This document shows, in pieces, positions 43,954 through 56,989 of a DNA stretch of 64,000 bases. The notes beneath the pieces are model-generated. The model worked only from the letters and a program-made list of their open reading frames with translations, did not search any database and was not told the DNA's origin. Both the position numbers and the translations under genes were made by a program. The stretch comes from Homalodisca vitripennis (taxonomy: Eukaryota; Arthropoda; Insecta; Hemiptera; Cicadellidae): contig NC_060210.1 of assembly GCF_021130785.1 (NCBI RefSeq), forward strand, positions 187,186,501-187,250,500. Direction: 5' to 3'. How positions within the stretch are numbered: the first letter of the stretch is position 1; the number at the start of each line of letters is the position of its first letter.

Positions 43954-44024
43954 AATACAAAAAATTATTGGAGAATTGTGAGTTTTCATTTGTAAAATAA
44001 TAGAAAATTGATTACCTTACATGT

Positions 44025-47000
44025 AGAAGTAGAAGGCCGATATATTATGCAGGATAATTTGTAATTGGAAGAAACCGAATTTTTCCGCACAGTTTCCGTT
44101 ATCCATTGAAACATAAAGTCAGTAACTAAAATCTGGGTTATCTATCACTGAACTACGGAGAATATCTAAAAAAAATCCGGTATCATTTTAATCCTTTCAC
44201 CGTAAAAGAGCTAACTTAAAACAGAAAATTATTTCAATAATTATTGTATTTAATTAAACAGCCAAATTTAGTTATGAATTGTTAGTGATATGGCTATTAA
44301 TTACGAACATTGTAGTATTTAACTCTCTTTATTAGTTTCAACTTACTTTGTGGTGTGTTAGAAAGATTACATTATAATCAGCTTGAGCTACTTTAATGGA
44401 TAAAATATATATTTCCTTAGAATTAAAGACATCATCTATTCAGAATTTAAATAGTTACAGTTTAAGCTCTGATCTTATATCTTTTAACATGGTTATAGGA
44501 ATAGTAAAATTCTTTTAGCGAACAAACACACAAGACTTTCTGACAAAGTTGTAAAATATGGAAACCTGGTACAGTGGTAGAGGTGGTTACTTACAGCAGA
44601 CGTCTTCGTAACACACATCAGCTTACAAAGTCACAGCGTCGTAAAGTATTTCAGACAAAACAAAACAGTTGTAAGTCCTTTTACATACATAACTTACCTT
44701 AGACGTTAGGCTGAAACAATTTTGGAGTCACCTTTACTTTACACGCACAATTGCTTTGTAGATTTTGCTGTATAATCCTTAGACGCTTTCATGAGTATTT
44801 ATGACAATATAAAATAGTTTTTTTTTTTAATTCAAGCAACTGAAAGATAAGTGCCTATTTAAAAAATAGCACATCTGTAACTCTATGAAAATATTGATAG
44901 GTTTTAACTCCGTTGATTTGTGCAAAACAGTATTTAATTAATAAGTGAGTTACGCTTATAACTTGACTTAACTTCCTTCAGAAGTTAGAGTTGAGGACAG
45001 TAAATTTTCATGATTTTTACGCCTGTGTTAGCATGGTACTTCGAATACAGTTATCTGAGCATGCTCTAAGGGTAGGGGAATAAGACGCAGCTGAGATAAA
45101 TTTGAACACAGTTCACAATCTGGTAGCAATATTTTTTTTGCTATAGCTTTTATAAAATTTGTCAATTATTCGAATACTAAACAACAACTAACAATATCTT
45201 TGTCATATTTGAGTTCGATATATTGCTATTCCACCATACCCCTGCCAATAAATAATTATTTTGAAATGTCCATACATTTCAGAATTATATTTGGTCAGTT
45301 TATGGGTAAAAAAGATTAGGTTAAGAAATTTATATTTTAAACTTTGGTGACTAATCAATTATGTTTTAGTTACTCTGTAATATATAATTTGAGTACAGTA
45401 TCAGCAATAGAATTTCATTTTATTGTAAATTTATATATTTCTAACTGGAACAGTCTTAATGAAAGCAACTTGTGTGTGTAGCATATTCCGTATGGTTAAC
45501 TAGTTTCAAAGTTCTGGATAATTTATATACGGATTGTAAAGTTTCCTGAGATTTATTTCTATAGCAAATGCATCAAGTATTTACAATGTAATGTGTATTT
45601 GTTCAACTAAAAAACATTTAATTATATTTTTTTACTTGCTCTGTCGTTCTATAACATACTGATTTAAATATACTAGTTGAGTTTCGAAAACCATTTATCT
45701 TTGTAAAGATGTTTGAAAACCTCAAATACGACAACGTATAGTAGACAAATATGTCAAGGGTTTTGTAAACTTTTCCATCTTTGTTAGGGTTGTGTAAACA
45801 GATTAGAATCATCCGAGGAAGTTTTCAACTTCAAAGTTTTATCTTTCATAACCAGACGTTTGGTTGGATCCTGTCACCATTAATTCTCATTTGATATAAA
45901 CATTTAGAGATCAGCAACTAATAGCTTGTCTGATTTTTTTATATAAACAATTAAACAAGTATGCTAGAGAGTGTTAGTATGTTACCAGACTCATTAACGT
46001 TGCACAGCGAGATAGTTTGTTTCTTTGGAATGTCAAATAAATGACGCAATATTTTGAAGCATTTAGCATTAACAGCCTGCGTGTATATTGAAGCAATGTA
46101 GGCGTAACTGCACATTGATTGTTAAATATATCTTTGAGTACAGGTCATTGGATATAAAAATAATATAATTATATTTAATAAAAACACAACTTTTCCCAAA
46201 ACAAAAAAATATATTTTTAGAGGAATAACAAGTTATCCGTTATTAAGAACAAAATTCTTTTACCATTCAGGAATAACTGTGTACGAGTACGATAACTCTA
46301 ACTCGGAAGTGATTTTGTAGTTTATTGGAGTTTTTATCTTTATCAACTGACAGAGATTTAGAGCTGAAATAATCTTGTGTCTAGTGTTGTTTTTATGATT
46401 ATATTTTCTTTATACTTCTGCGATGTAGAGTGGTGAAACAAACATTCCTGTTCAAAAATGTAGTAAATAAAAGAATGACACAATAAATTCTTCAGACCAC
46501 ATTTATATTCTCATTACATGTTCCTGCACATGCATCATGATTACAGGGTAAACCGAGACGTATAAATAATAAATGAAGAAAAATCTTCACATTACGAATC
46601 TAAAAACATCACAGAGAAGTATTTACATTTTGATGAATTTGAAAAAAGATTTTCATCTAAATTAGTGTTTAGTTTTTTGTGTGCAGTAAATTTGTATTAC
46701 AGTGTGTTTAATAATATTTTACTTGTATCACAACGCGGATTCTATCACTCAAGAAGATGGTATAATTTTATTTCTGACTGTCAGTATGCACGATATATCT
46801 AGAACAAACTGACGTATAGAACTGAAATTTGGCATAAAATTTAATTTATAAAGTACCACAAAGATTCCGTAGATGATAGATGTCATTCCATGGAATATGG
46901 CTGTCATGGCTAAAATACTGATCTACTTAAGTTAAATTGATTTTATGGACGTACTTTGTCGATGGTTGAAGAACTTAAACTGGAAAATTATCACAATACT

Positions 47001-47100
47001 ATTTATTTTATTTTAATACAAATTTTTCAAATTGGTTAAAAATAGTATTTTTATAATATTCTTTTAATATTAATAATCTTATAACAAATTTAATATCGTA
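44025..47100. other. AT-rich non-coding DNA
   Basis: About 3 kb without recognisable gene, RNA or repeat. Confidence 0.45.
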
Positions 47101-47109
47101 TATACATTC

Positions 47110-47325
47110 TAACATTATGTTGTGATTTACAGCAACAGAACATTGCAATAATCTCCATAACGTTATCCTATTCCAAGAATGAAATTATTTCAGCACAAGA
47201 GGCGTGCACCTTCTCTAATGAATATTGTGAATTTTTGCCACTATTGCATTACGTAGAAGACTGCTGGACTCAAAGTTACCAACCAACGAGCACAGTGTAA
47301 AAAGAAGGATAAACCTCACCTGTTC
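47110..47325 (-). pseudogene. Block b relative, third copy
   Basis: On the minus strand a short frame VYPSFYTVLVGW ends at 47280 at a donor TTG/GTAACTT identical in sequence and position to the block b donor of copy 1. The surrounding bases TTACCAACCA also match. The plus strand alternatively has an open frame after TTTACAG (NIAIISITLSYSKNEIIS, then EACTFSNEYCEFLPLLHYV) ending in a stop, which may be fortuitous. No other blocks of this copy were found with confidence. Confidence 0.3.
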
Positions 47326-47329
47326 TAAA

Positions 47330-48780
47330 ATCTAAATTTCCTACACCGACTGTGTAACTTTGTAAAATATGATATAAAGTAACTGCACACAGTCCGTTTA
47401 TTCTAAGCAGTACAGAATAACATATAATCACATTAGATTAGCAAAGCCTTTCACTCGTGGAGGTGGAACAATTTCATTTCTCTCTGTATTCTGCCTGTCT
47501 TTTTATCTGTATGTCTATTCGCACGACATATAAAAAGGCAAACTGGGCTATTGATTTTAAATGTGCAGGAGACTTGATTTCTATAAGAGGAGCACTGAGT
47601 TGGATAGTAATGCAGGTCAATCTATTCGATTTTTATGAGCGTTAAAGAATATTTTTACATTGGTATTTTAGGTTACCATGATGTTATTGAGAACATTTTT
47701 TAAATCTTAATACGCCCCTGAGATATTTATGTATGTGCCACACCCTAATTAATGTGTAATCAGTAACCCATGTTCTAGAATGAGTGGATACAAAGAAGAT
47801 GTATAAATACCGGATGGACGTATAAACAGCTGAGTTTCAAAGTTTGTATTGAACAAATGTAGTTACCAATTAATTGAAAATCTAGTTTTCTGACGTCAGG
47901 AACGACGATAGTATTAACTCATGTGTCCTAACTATTCCGACATATAAATCGTTTCATAGTGAATAAGTGTATTGAATTTTGTTATTTAACTAAAAAGGAA
48001 ACCAATATAATGACCAAATTTGAATTCATCTTACAGAAAAAAATTCAAGATATATCTCGTATAATTCAAATGCTAAATCAATGTCATTTTCTATAAGAAT
48101 TAAATCTATGATGCCTCTTGTGTTGTTCTTTCTTTTTGTATGAATGTTAAAACTTACAGAGTAAAACCTAAGAAGAATTTATGTTATGATAAATTACAGA
48201 GGTAGTCTAGTTATAACAAATACATCATTTTTAGGATAAACGTTTCTTCTCTGTTTCATCGTCTGTCTAAATATCCGTCTATCGGAGAATTTAATGAGTT
48301 ATCAACGAATATTTGTCCCGCAACTTCAGCGAGGCCTGTTACGGCACTTCTTGTGGAGTACTTCTTCCTTGTCAATAATCGCTTAAATTTCTTGTCATGA
48401 TAATGTTTTTAGTTTTGATTTTTACCTTTTATGTATACACAAATACAACTTTTGTTACCAATAATTAAGTTAACTTCCATTAAAAATAACAATTAAACGG
48501 TTCTCAAAATTAGGTCTAAGAATAATTGAGCGGAAAAAACCTGACAGTTCCATCCCACTTGTTGGGGAGTTACGGTCTGCCTCTTGCTTTAAATAAATTT
48601 TAAACCTAACGTATATTTGTTTAATACATATATGAATAAACACAGCCATCTTGACAACTTAAGAAATCTTTCTAGCATGTATTAACAGTTGCAAATAAAG
48701 TTTAAATGAAATGTTGCATTAGCATATTGAAACTTTTCTAGGCTAAAAGAGTTGAAAAACGTGTTTTATATCCCCATACA
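47330..48780. other. AT-rich DNA
   Basis: Nothing secure. The plus-strand open frame at 47457-47645 and a GC-richer patch at 48.25-48.37 kb have no recognisable product. Confidence 0.4.
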
Positions 48781-48789
48781 GATGTGTAC

Positions 48790-49260
48790 TGTACAGGGAC
48801 GTAAATAACGGTGCTTTTCAAATAAAAAAAATATTAATCAATCAATCAATCAAGCTTTAAATCAATGTTTTATTGCGAAGACACGATATAGTACATGTAT
48901 AGCAAAAGTCCATTCGAGTTCAGAGCTAAAACGTTGAACATTCTTACCACATCACGATCTCACTCAAACATACAATTTTAAAATTCATGCATCCTTCATC
49001 CATTTGCCAATTTTCCACCTACAGCGTCGAAATCAATCTCCAGATTGGCCGATCTCCTAGTCAAACGCCAAAAACTCGGTAACAATATGAAATGCTTGTG
49101 ACGCTATAAAACATTTCAAACGAGTTTTTAGCACATTGGATGTCTCGGCATTCTTTATAAAATTGGGCGGCTTGTTGGTTAAATGAATTTGGATCCATTT
49201 AGTAATATTCCTGCCTTTTATTCCTAATATCTTGACATGATATATCACTGATTTTTACAT
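48790..49260 (-). mobile_element. Non-LTR retrotransposon 3' end with (GATT)n tail
   Basis: Minus strand: GIKGRNITKW, then NVLKTRLKCFIASQAFH and IVTEFLAFD followed by a stop. The pattern LK..LK.FL...AFY...EFL is the usual extreme C-terminus of CR1/Jockey-like polymerases. About 200 bp of 3' untranslated sequence follows, ending in a short GATT repeat (plus strand 48833-48851), a typical 3' tail of such elements. 5' truncated. Confidence 0.6.
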
Positions 49261-49264
49261 CAGG

Positions 49265-50185
49265 GAAACTTTTTATATTTGGTATGTTGGGAAGGATTCA
49301 TTCAATGCGAATGTATTGTTCTGCTTCATTTCACCTTAATCAGGTGAATTTGATGATATAGTATAATCAGGTATTTGTTGAAATCTGCATACTTCTTAGT
49401 TGTGATCAACTTTTATTAATCCTTAAGAAGGTCGTAGACTTCATATTTCAGGAGCAAGGTCTGTAACAGCTTCATATTTTTGACGCGTCACTAAGCGGAA
49501 GGTGGAATAGAGCTTAACTCAATTTTCACACATTCTATATCCTTGCATAAATAATTATGCAAAAAGTGCATCAATATATATATATATATATATACCTAAA
49601 CACTATGTTAAATAGTGTATATGATATGCTAAGTGAAGTATGAAAACATCATTCTTTAAAAAGAGTACACCTTTACTTTGAATAATTATATATACACACA
49701 CAACGTCTATGTTTACAAAATTTGTTTTAACCAACAACTAGGGGAGTTACTTAGTGTTCTAATTTTTCAATTCACGGCTACAAAAAATTAATCATCAACT
49801 GTGAAACGAAAAAGTTATAACGTAATAATCTGATTTCCTGAGATTAAAACTCAGCTCTAAAGGTAACGCCCAAGTTAAATTGAGTTTGTAACTTCAAAAC
49901 TGTAAATCCTTGTTATCTGTTATTCTGTTATACAATTCAAAACACAACGTTCTGGAGTAGAAAACTACTGATTCTCTATATGAATTAGATTTGCACATAA
50001 TAATTCTATATTGTAGAAAACTAATGCCAAGTCTTGGATACAATCAGGAATCTGTAGAGTGTAGGGTTGTTTACAGCTATATCGATGTGTTAGTCTCCAG
50101 TCGTTTGCTAAGTCAATATTTTTGTGAAATTCTTAGTCCAAGACGTTTTATAACACGAGAATTTTGAAAATATATTTTTTTATTA
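49265..50185. other. AT-rich non-coding DNA
   Basis: Contains a short (TA)n run at about 49575-49593; nothing else recognised. Confidence 0.5.
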
Positions 50186-50187
50186 AA

Positions 50188-50348
50188 TCTATATATATAA
50201 AATTGAATGTTTGTGTGTTTGTCCTTTATGGAATCGTAAAATATTTGACCGTTCGTTATGAAAATCTGTATGTTTATGTATTTTTACACGGGGAAGGTTT
50301 ATATTATGCTATGTTCATTTATGTAACTTACCACAAGGCAGCGCTGTA
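50188..50348 (+). mobile_element. Helitron-type 5' end fragment
   Basis: Begins TCTATATATATAAAATTGAA followed by TGTTTGTGTGTTTGTCCTTT and ATGGAATCGTAAA. A TC start followed by TATATATA and this GTTTGT-rich leader is a recurring 5' terminus of insect Helitrons. No 3' hairpin/CTRR end and no Rep/helicase sequence were found, so it is a fragment or a small non-autonomous copy. Confidence 0.5.
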
Positions 50349-50349
50349 A

Positions 50350-51540
50350 AATATAAAGATTTTCAAAGCGCCTGCACATTATAAACTGCAACTACAAGAC
50401 AGTTACGTATATTAAATTGCCAAACACTATTTGAAGGTGCTAATTTATTTTGTATATTTAGCTTAAAAATAAATTTCTGGCTAAACCTAAAGCTTGAGTG
50501 TTAGACCACTTTTTAATAAAGTACATGTGCGTTGTGCGTGTACAATGGCTATAGACATACATTTCTGACAGATTTTCAAATTATTTATATTATTAAATTG
50601 TAAAACCTTATGAAATTTGGTATTGATAAATAGATTTTAATATTAAATGGGTTAAGCTATTCACTATTTTTATTACATGATAATTTTGGATCTTACACTA
50701 ATAAATTTAAGATGGGTATTAGGTTTAGGTATAGTTTTAACCAGTTTATCAGGCTTTGGTTCAATTTAGTATGGATTTTATGACACCAAACTATTAAATG
50801 CAATATTCTAGCCGTGCGAAAATTTCCATATCGAATAATAAATAATTAATTTAGCAGATATTTCCCAAAATGGGAGCATAAAGAAGCTATTTAAACCAGT
50901 TAACATTTTGAATGTTTAAACTAATAGTAATACTGAATTCTATATACTTAGTACTAAATGCTCTTTACATATTTATACAAATAAAATATTTTAAGTAATT
51001 TTTTTTAGAATTTATAGCAATATATTTTTACATATACAATATTTTAAGTGAAAAGCTACTGCAATTAACAACACTACAGGCAAAAAATCAGTAGGAATGA
51101 CTTGATTTGCTATTAAAATAGTAATTAAGTTATTTAAGTAATTTTAAAACATGATTTTAAATTTGAATCTAGATAATACGTGAATAAAACTGAGTCAATG
51201 ATCGTTCTTATTTAGGCTGTGCTTTAACTAAGAAAACCCTAATATCTATGCAGTTTATATTATTTGCTTTTCTAAATGAAAATTACTATAATTTAAATTT
51301 GCCTCTTCGTTGCATAGTTTAAATATTTCAAGAACTGCTAAACTATGTTTTTAAACATGTGTAAATTACATCTATTTATATTATAAACCAGAGAGAAAGA
51401 GGTAGCTTTAAAAATATTTCCGTAGTTAACAAGAACATTTTAAAAATTGCTTAAAATGTTTAAAAAATTCAGATTAAATAATTTGGTAAAACATTATTAT
51501 GCGAACGCTGCACGAGAATGTTTTTATTGAAACGTTAAAC
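50350..51540. other. AT-rich non-coding DNA
   Basis: Nothing recognised. Confidence 0.5.
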
Positions 51541-51544
51541 ACTT

Positions 51545-51840
51545 CGTAGCTATAGACGTTATAGACCTTGACAGTAAGGACCAACAGATCAAAAATTTTT
51601 CATATTCGTTATTGAAACGAAAAGCAAACGAGTCAGCTGTTCAGGTAGAAGATACTCTCGCTTTGTATCGGAAAAGAAATTAGATCACGTGGTGTCTAAC
51701 TGATGCCCAACGGGATTGTGCTTGCAGAGCTAATATCACAAAGAGTAGGCTAGTGTACTACAGTGTATTTTGATACTAGTATTGGCGTTTATTATTTAGT
51801 AGTGTTTGCAGTGGTGAGTATAACGAGGGTAAGAAATTAG
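51545..51840 (+). other. GC-richer stretch with donor-like sites, possible 5' exon
   Basis: About 300 bp above background GC, ending TTTGCAGTG/GTGAGT and, 14 bp later, GAGG/GTAAGAA, both good donors. No long frame. It could be a 5' untranslated exon of a gene whose coding part lies outside recognition, or chance. Confidence 0.2.
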
Positions 51841-51844
51841 GTAA

Positions 51845-53030
51845 CATCTTGTACATGTTTTTTTTACACCAGTTAAAAGTACACAATGATAAATTTATGT
51901 TTCTTGAAAATTTTAAAAATGTTTTTCTATAATATGGAGAATGGATTTTTATTCCTCCTTATTGCATTGTTGTCAATACATCGGTTGTATATCAACTATC
52001 TACCAATACAACTAACTTGAATTCTTCTGTATTATAGTTGTATCACAGTTGAACTACCTCAACTAAATATATGCTACATGTGACGTGTCAGTATTTAACT
52101 ATCACATAAAGTTTTATCACTATTATAATATAAATGTGTCACTTGTATCACAACATCCCGTCTCACAGTCCAACGATCATGATCACATCTCATTTGCGCT
52201 GACATCAATCCCACCCCAACTGACAACACTGACATTCGCCTAATTATGCTGTGAGTTACCATATTAACACTGACGTCACTCTACAAAAGCATTATCTGTA
52301 CGTGGTAATATTAATGTCAGTTGTGATTACTCATTCTATTCTCTATGTTATTCATTCTAGATTTAATTCCCTAAATAGCTAATGTGTTTTTAATATTACA
52401 TAAGTTGTCTTCAGCTACATTACGTTTTTATATAAATGAATATGATTAAGGTACTACTATTTTGTTATGCTTCAAGATCTTTGTACAGAAAATACAAGTT
52501 TGTTTTGTAAAAAATATACGAAGTAGGAGTACACTACTCCACGTGTCGCGTAACAGGCGCCGCTAAGGTTTCGCGAGTAATTTCAAGACTATAGCTCATT
52601 TCATTATCAAGATCTTTTGCAATAAGTAGGTTATCGATTATATAAGAAATAAATTTAAACATTTCCATAGCAGATATAACAGAAAATTTGTGAGCTTACT
52701 AAATTCTTCATTGGCACTCAGCAATATTTCATGATTGGATGTTTACCATCATAGAATCCATTCTTGCCATTGTATACATGAAATTTTATGCAAGGTATTT
52801 ATGGTATATTTACAGTTTTGAAGTTAAAGAAGACAAAAGTGAAACTTTTCCAGCGCCACGAGTGATAGGCTTCAATAATGCCCAGCCAATTAATGGATGA
52901 AAAGTAGGAGTACTTAGTATTATGTTTCAACACAGTACTTTTTGTTATATTTGAAGTGGTTAACAATAACCGCTATTTTATTACATTGTTTGAATTTTTT
53001 ACTCAGTGTATAAATGTTATTTATAAAACT
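51845..53030. other. AT-rich non-coding DNA
   Basis: Nothing secure; a GC-richer patch lies at 52.53-52.60 kb. Confidence 0.45.
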
Positions 53031-53135
53031 TTTAGACGTGATGTCATTCATACTCACTTCTACGAGTATGAAGGCACTTCCAATTTTGATGGCAATTAAC
53101 AAGTATGCTAACTAGATTCACTAACGCTTTTGCAG
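53031..53135 (+). pseudogene. Relative of block a / 39.8-kb block
   Basis: Plus strand after an acceptor-like AACTTTTAG: RDVIHTHFYEYEG then TSNFDGN, related to DVVKIHFHECFNDGN at 39.85 kb. On the minus strand ILVEVSMNDI is followed by bases giving a donor GTGAGT. Orientation undecided; too short to name. Confidence 0.35.
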
Positions 53136-53139
53136 AAGA

Positions 53140-55380
53140 ATATTTTAGCATTAATATTACTTATTTTATTAGATCCCCATGCACATCAAAGTGCGGTATT
53201 TCAAAATATGAAATTCTTTTCCATTTTAATGAATATTTATGACAAGCATTACTTTGAAGTAAACATTTTTAGGAATTCACATTTTGCTTTTCTAACTATT
53301 ATTGGAAACAGTTTCAAGCAATATTTAATATCCGAAGTAATTTATGAAAAATTTATTCATATACTTTAATATGTTCACATGAAAAATATAGAAAGTGCTA
53401 TAATGAAAAATATAAAAAGTGCTATATAGACGGCTTCAATATTATAAAGTAATCAAAAATAATTAATAAGTGACATAGTTTTCCCACCACTACAGTACTT
53501 CATAAATCGGTGGGTTTGAAATATGGGTTTATAAAAAGTGAGTGCTTTAGTATATGAACAGGTTAAAATTTCTGATCAAGGGGTTTCAAAATGTTTAGCG
53601 GTCTAAAACAGATATGTAAATGTATGTCTTTATATAAACTCGTATGAGTGTATATAAAGTAAACTTGAAGCAATTTCTTAATCATTTGTCAACGTATTAA
53701 AAACTAATACGACGTCAAAAGTACTTTTATATGTATATAAGTATGCTGTGTGCAGGAATTTCCGCCCTTGCGCACAATAAGGTTAGAGATATGTGAAGAA
53801 TGCCGAGAATCTGCCGAGTCTCACAAAGGGCGGAATGTGAATGTCACATATTTAAACACTGTGCACAGTTTTACTCTTTCTGAAGAATGGCAAACCTTAA
53901 TACATAATTAAGTAATTAGTCATAGCGACGATATTTCCAATTAAAGTCAAATGAGAGTACGAATGATAACTGTGACTGTTAGCACAACTTTACCCCCCAC
54001 TCGAGGAAGGCCAATGAAACCATTTACTATTGGTACGGCCAAAAACAATAAAATAAGTAATAAACTATTCTTAATTTTCTGCGTAACCACATCATATACT
54101 CAAGTATGAACAAACAGAGATTTTAAACAAATTGACGCAATATTTAGTCGGGTCTTAAAAAAATATAAACGAATAAAAACTTAAAAAGAATACAATTATT
54201 ACCTGAACACAAATAACATATTTGAGATAACATTCACAAATTAAATACACAACCTACATCGCGTTAGCGACGGAGGCTTCAAGTTCGCCTCAAAGCAAAA
54301 ACCGTCCTGACCCATAGCTATCTTTATCCGTTAAATTTCGATATAGGAATAGTGTTATATATATAAATTTTACACGAAATATCAACCCTATAAATTTACC
54401 CATTCAAAAAGTTTGTGTGCATGCATGATTTAAGCAATAAAAAAAATGTAATACTACGAATTACTACGTATAATACACTAAAATTTAATAAAAACATATA
54501 ATTAAGGAAAATTATCAGGCAACGAAACAGCATAAGTTTAATGTTAGTTCAAATTAACAAAGTAACATTTTATAAAAACAGAGAGAGAGAGAGGGGGGGA
54601 GAGAGCTTTTGCTTTTATTCAGTCAACTTCTCATTGCACATAAACCTAGGAGGACATTTGCACTTGGTAGGTACACCAGAAGCTGAAAACTTTTAGGATA
54701 TTCTACACGTTTACGAAATATTTAACTTCAAACACTCAAACTAATCAGGATTATAAACCTTTATTACATGTTTTTTCATTATAAGCTAAATTAAAAGCAT
54801 TTATTAAAGAGATGAAAGGGTTTTATACGAATCAATAATAAAATAATATGGAATTGGGTATTGCAGGATTATAGATGCTGTATGTATGAAATCTGTCTCA
54901 ACAATAACTTTCCGATTGTTAATTATTATATCTGTAATAGATTTCTTTTAAAATGAAAGATTTGCTCAATAAGGATATGAATCCTCACACATTGGATTTT
55001 CACAATACAACTCACCAAATACAAGTGATCAAACCACAGTGTAGAATACTTTTAGGTATTCAGTTATAGATACACTGATAGGTACACTTAGTCATATTAG
55101 AATTGTTACTGAACTGTTGCACTGCAAGAGTATAAACAAAATGACACTCAAATATTATACAACATAAGAACATGTTTTCAATAATCTAACATGAAAAACA
55201 TTATGATCTCTTTTATTTTGTTTGAATTTTTCAACTGATTTTCCAGTATGATGTTACTTTTAGTTTATCCTCTTGAACCCTATGCGACAGGAATTGAGGA
55301 AATTTCAACTAATTTCAGTGCTACAAGGCAGTACGTCACGGGATATTAGTTAGTTATTAGTACTCTGTAGTTATAATATG
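53140..55380. other. AT-rich DNA with a short GA/G tract
   Basis: A purine tract (GA)n-G6-GAGAGA at about 54580-54606. A GC-richer patch at 53.75-53.85 kb (CCGCCC / GGGCGG) has no frame. Otherwise nothing. Confidence 0.45.
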
Positions 55381-55419
55381 ACAATATATTCAATGGAGAG
55401 AGGCATTGAGACAATTAGA

Positions 55420-55640
55420 AGATATTCAGTGCACAGTGACAGTGCGACGCGGAACTATTGTGAGGGCACAGAGATAATAATACAAGATGAATTCAGTTCA
55501 CATGTAGCAGTGAGACAAAGGAACTCTTGCCAGTAAACAAATATACAGTGAGGAAGATTGTTATAATCAGATTACAGTGACATTGAAAAAATAAGTCTGT
55601 TATATTAGTGCACATGAACAGTGAGAGAATATTGGCAGTT
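55420..55640. repeat. Irregular CAGTGA-rich stretch
   Basis: CAGTGA occurs about six times in 220 bp, and GGAACT.TTG recurs about 65 bp apart, which suggests an old, diverged tandem repeat. No coding frame. Confidence 0.35.
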
Positions 55641-56060
55641 CACAGGAGATTGAGATTAAATCCCACAGTGTTTTGTTGAAACAAAACTTTGACAAGATTG
55701 AAACAAATTTATTTTGTATTTTCTGCAGTAAAAAGAGATGAATGTAATTCCAGAACAAATAAACCTCTTCTCACAGTCACATTTCATCGTCGTATTATTT
55801 TTTGACACTTCTAAGCCAAAATAACATTTTTAATTTTAATTCCCTCATAATTTCTATCAAATTTGTATTTATGTGTATGTATGTGTCATACAGGATAGCA
55901 TCAATATAATATAAATTTCAAACACACTGATTCGGTATTTGATTAAACATAGCTTTAATTACGTTAATATTTGTAATAAATACGATAGAAAAAGTCAATT
56001 AATGCTACGGTTCATTGAAATTTAAAAGCCTTTATTTGATCCGAGAAAAAGGAGGTGGTT
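55640..56060. other. AT-rich non-coding DNA
   Basis: Nothing recognised. Confidence 0.45.
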
Positions 56061-56064
56061 ACCA

Positions 56065-56300
56065 AATATTTAACATCGTTTAGTGATACAGGTCAGTAAC
56101 CCTACATTTCGAGATATAAAACTTGATTTCTTCCTCAGATAAATAACTAACTATAATAATATAATCAAACCTATAGGCAAACCTATAAATATAATCAAAG
56201 CAATATAAATAAATCATACAAGAACGTTTGTGACACATAAATCAGGAATCTCAACCTCAAATATGGGTTTCAACTCCCTGCACTATCTCTAAAACATGCT
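56065..56300. mobile_element. Penelope-like terminal-region fragment
   Basis: Plus strand AGTGATACAGGTCAGTAAC, TTTCGAGATATAAAA, GATTTCTTCCTCAGATAAAT then AACTAACTATAA, the same order as at 61210-61300 and 18560-18620. On the minus strand this contains CTGAGGA and CGAAA, the positions of a hammerhead-like core. Strongly diverged. Confidence 0.45.
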
Positions 56301-56304
56301 CCAA

Positions 56305-56985
56305 AATATACTCGTACTAATTATTGAGACTGATCTAAGTGATACAGGCTACATCAAGTCTGCATTGAACTACCATTCACAAAAAACCGAATTCTAATCA
56401 TTGAAAATACTTCCATCGTCAAAAGCAAAGTTTTAAAAATTTATCCAAGAATGTATGATAGTTAAAAATCTTATTTTATTTAACCTCTTTCACCCTCATC
56501 TAACAAGTATCAAGCGTAAAATACTTTAAAATAGTTGAAAAACTACTTCCAGTAAGAAAAGTTCATTAAACCGAATTTGCAGGACGTCCATCATCTAGGA
56601 TACCATATCAAAGTAAAGGTATTTTCACTCACTATCTGTACTAAGCTACGTATCGTTGAATACAAGTCCAATTATAAAATGGGACTGCGAATTTTCTACT
56701 CCAGTTGACTTTACGATCTGTGGAAGTTTAGTGTCCTATTCGCTGAAACTGTGTCATTTCCTCTTCTCTTTTGTGGTTGGATCCTTGTTGAATCGACTCC
56801 AAAATCAGCAAGTTATATCTACATCTCGCAGACGCATTCCTTTTCTTTTCAAAAAATCGAGTTAATCATGCCATTAGTTCTTTTTCAGGTGGTAGGATGG
56901 ATTGCTGCCAATAGATCTAAGATGTCGGACTTTGGATCAAAGGTATAAATTGCGCACTACCAAACCCTGCCTGTAAACGTTGCAC
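56305..56985. other. Intergenic sequence with one exon-like 54-bp frame
   Basis: 56887-56940 (VVGWIAANRSKMSDFGSK) is open between an acceptor (TTCTTTTTCAG) and a donor-like AAG/GTATAA. This is too little to call a gene. Nothing else is seen. Confidence 0.25.
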
Positions 56986-56989
56986 TTTA

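Larger units (their letters stand above)
43039..44023 (+). mobile_element. 5'-truncated Penelope-like element with target-site duplication
   Basis: Bounded by a 13-bp direct repeat ATTACCTTACATG (43039-43051 and 44011-44023), read as the target duplication. Inside are 34-bp perfect inverted repeats (43086-43119 and 43976-44009, core CTATTATTTTACAAATG). Between them lie the reverse-transcriptase C-terminus, the GIY-YIG endonuclease and a hammerhead-type motif, in the normal Penelope order. Stops and frameshifts make it inactive. Confidence 0.8.

Noticed and set aside
53130..53369. 79-codon plus-strand frame
   Set aside because: Phe/Ile/Asn-rich product of AT-rich DNA with no splice, composition or domain support.
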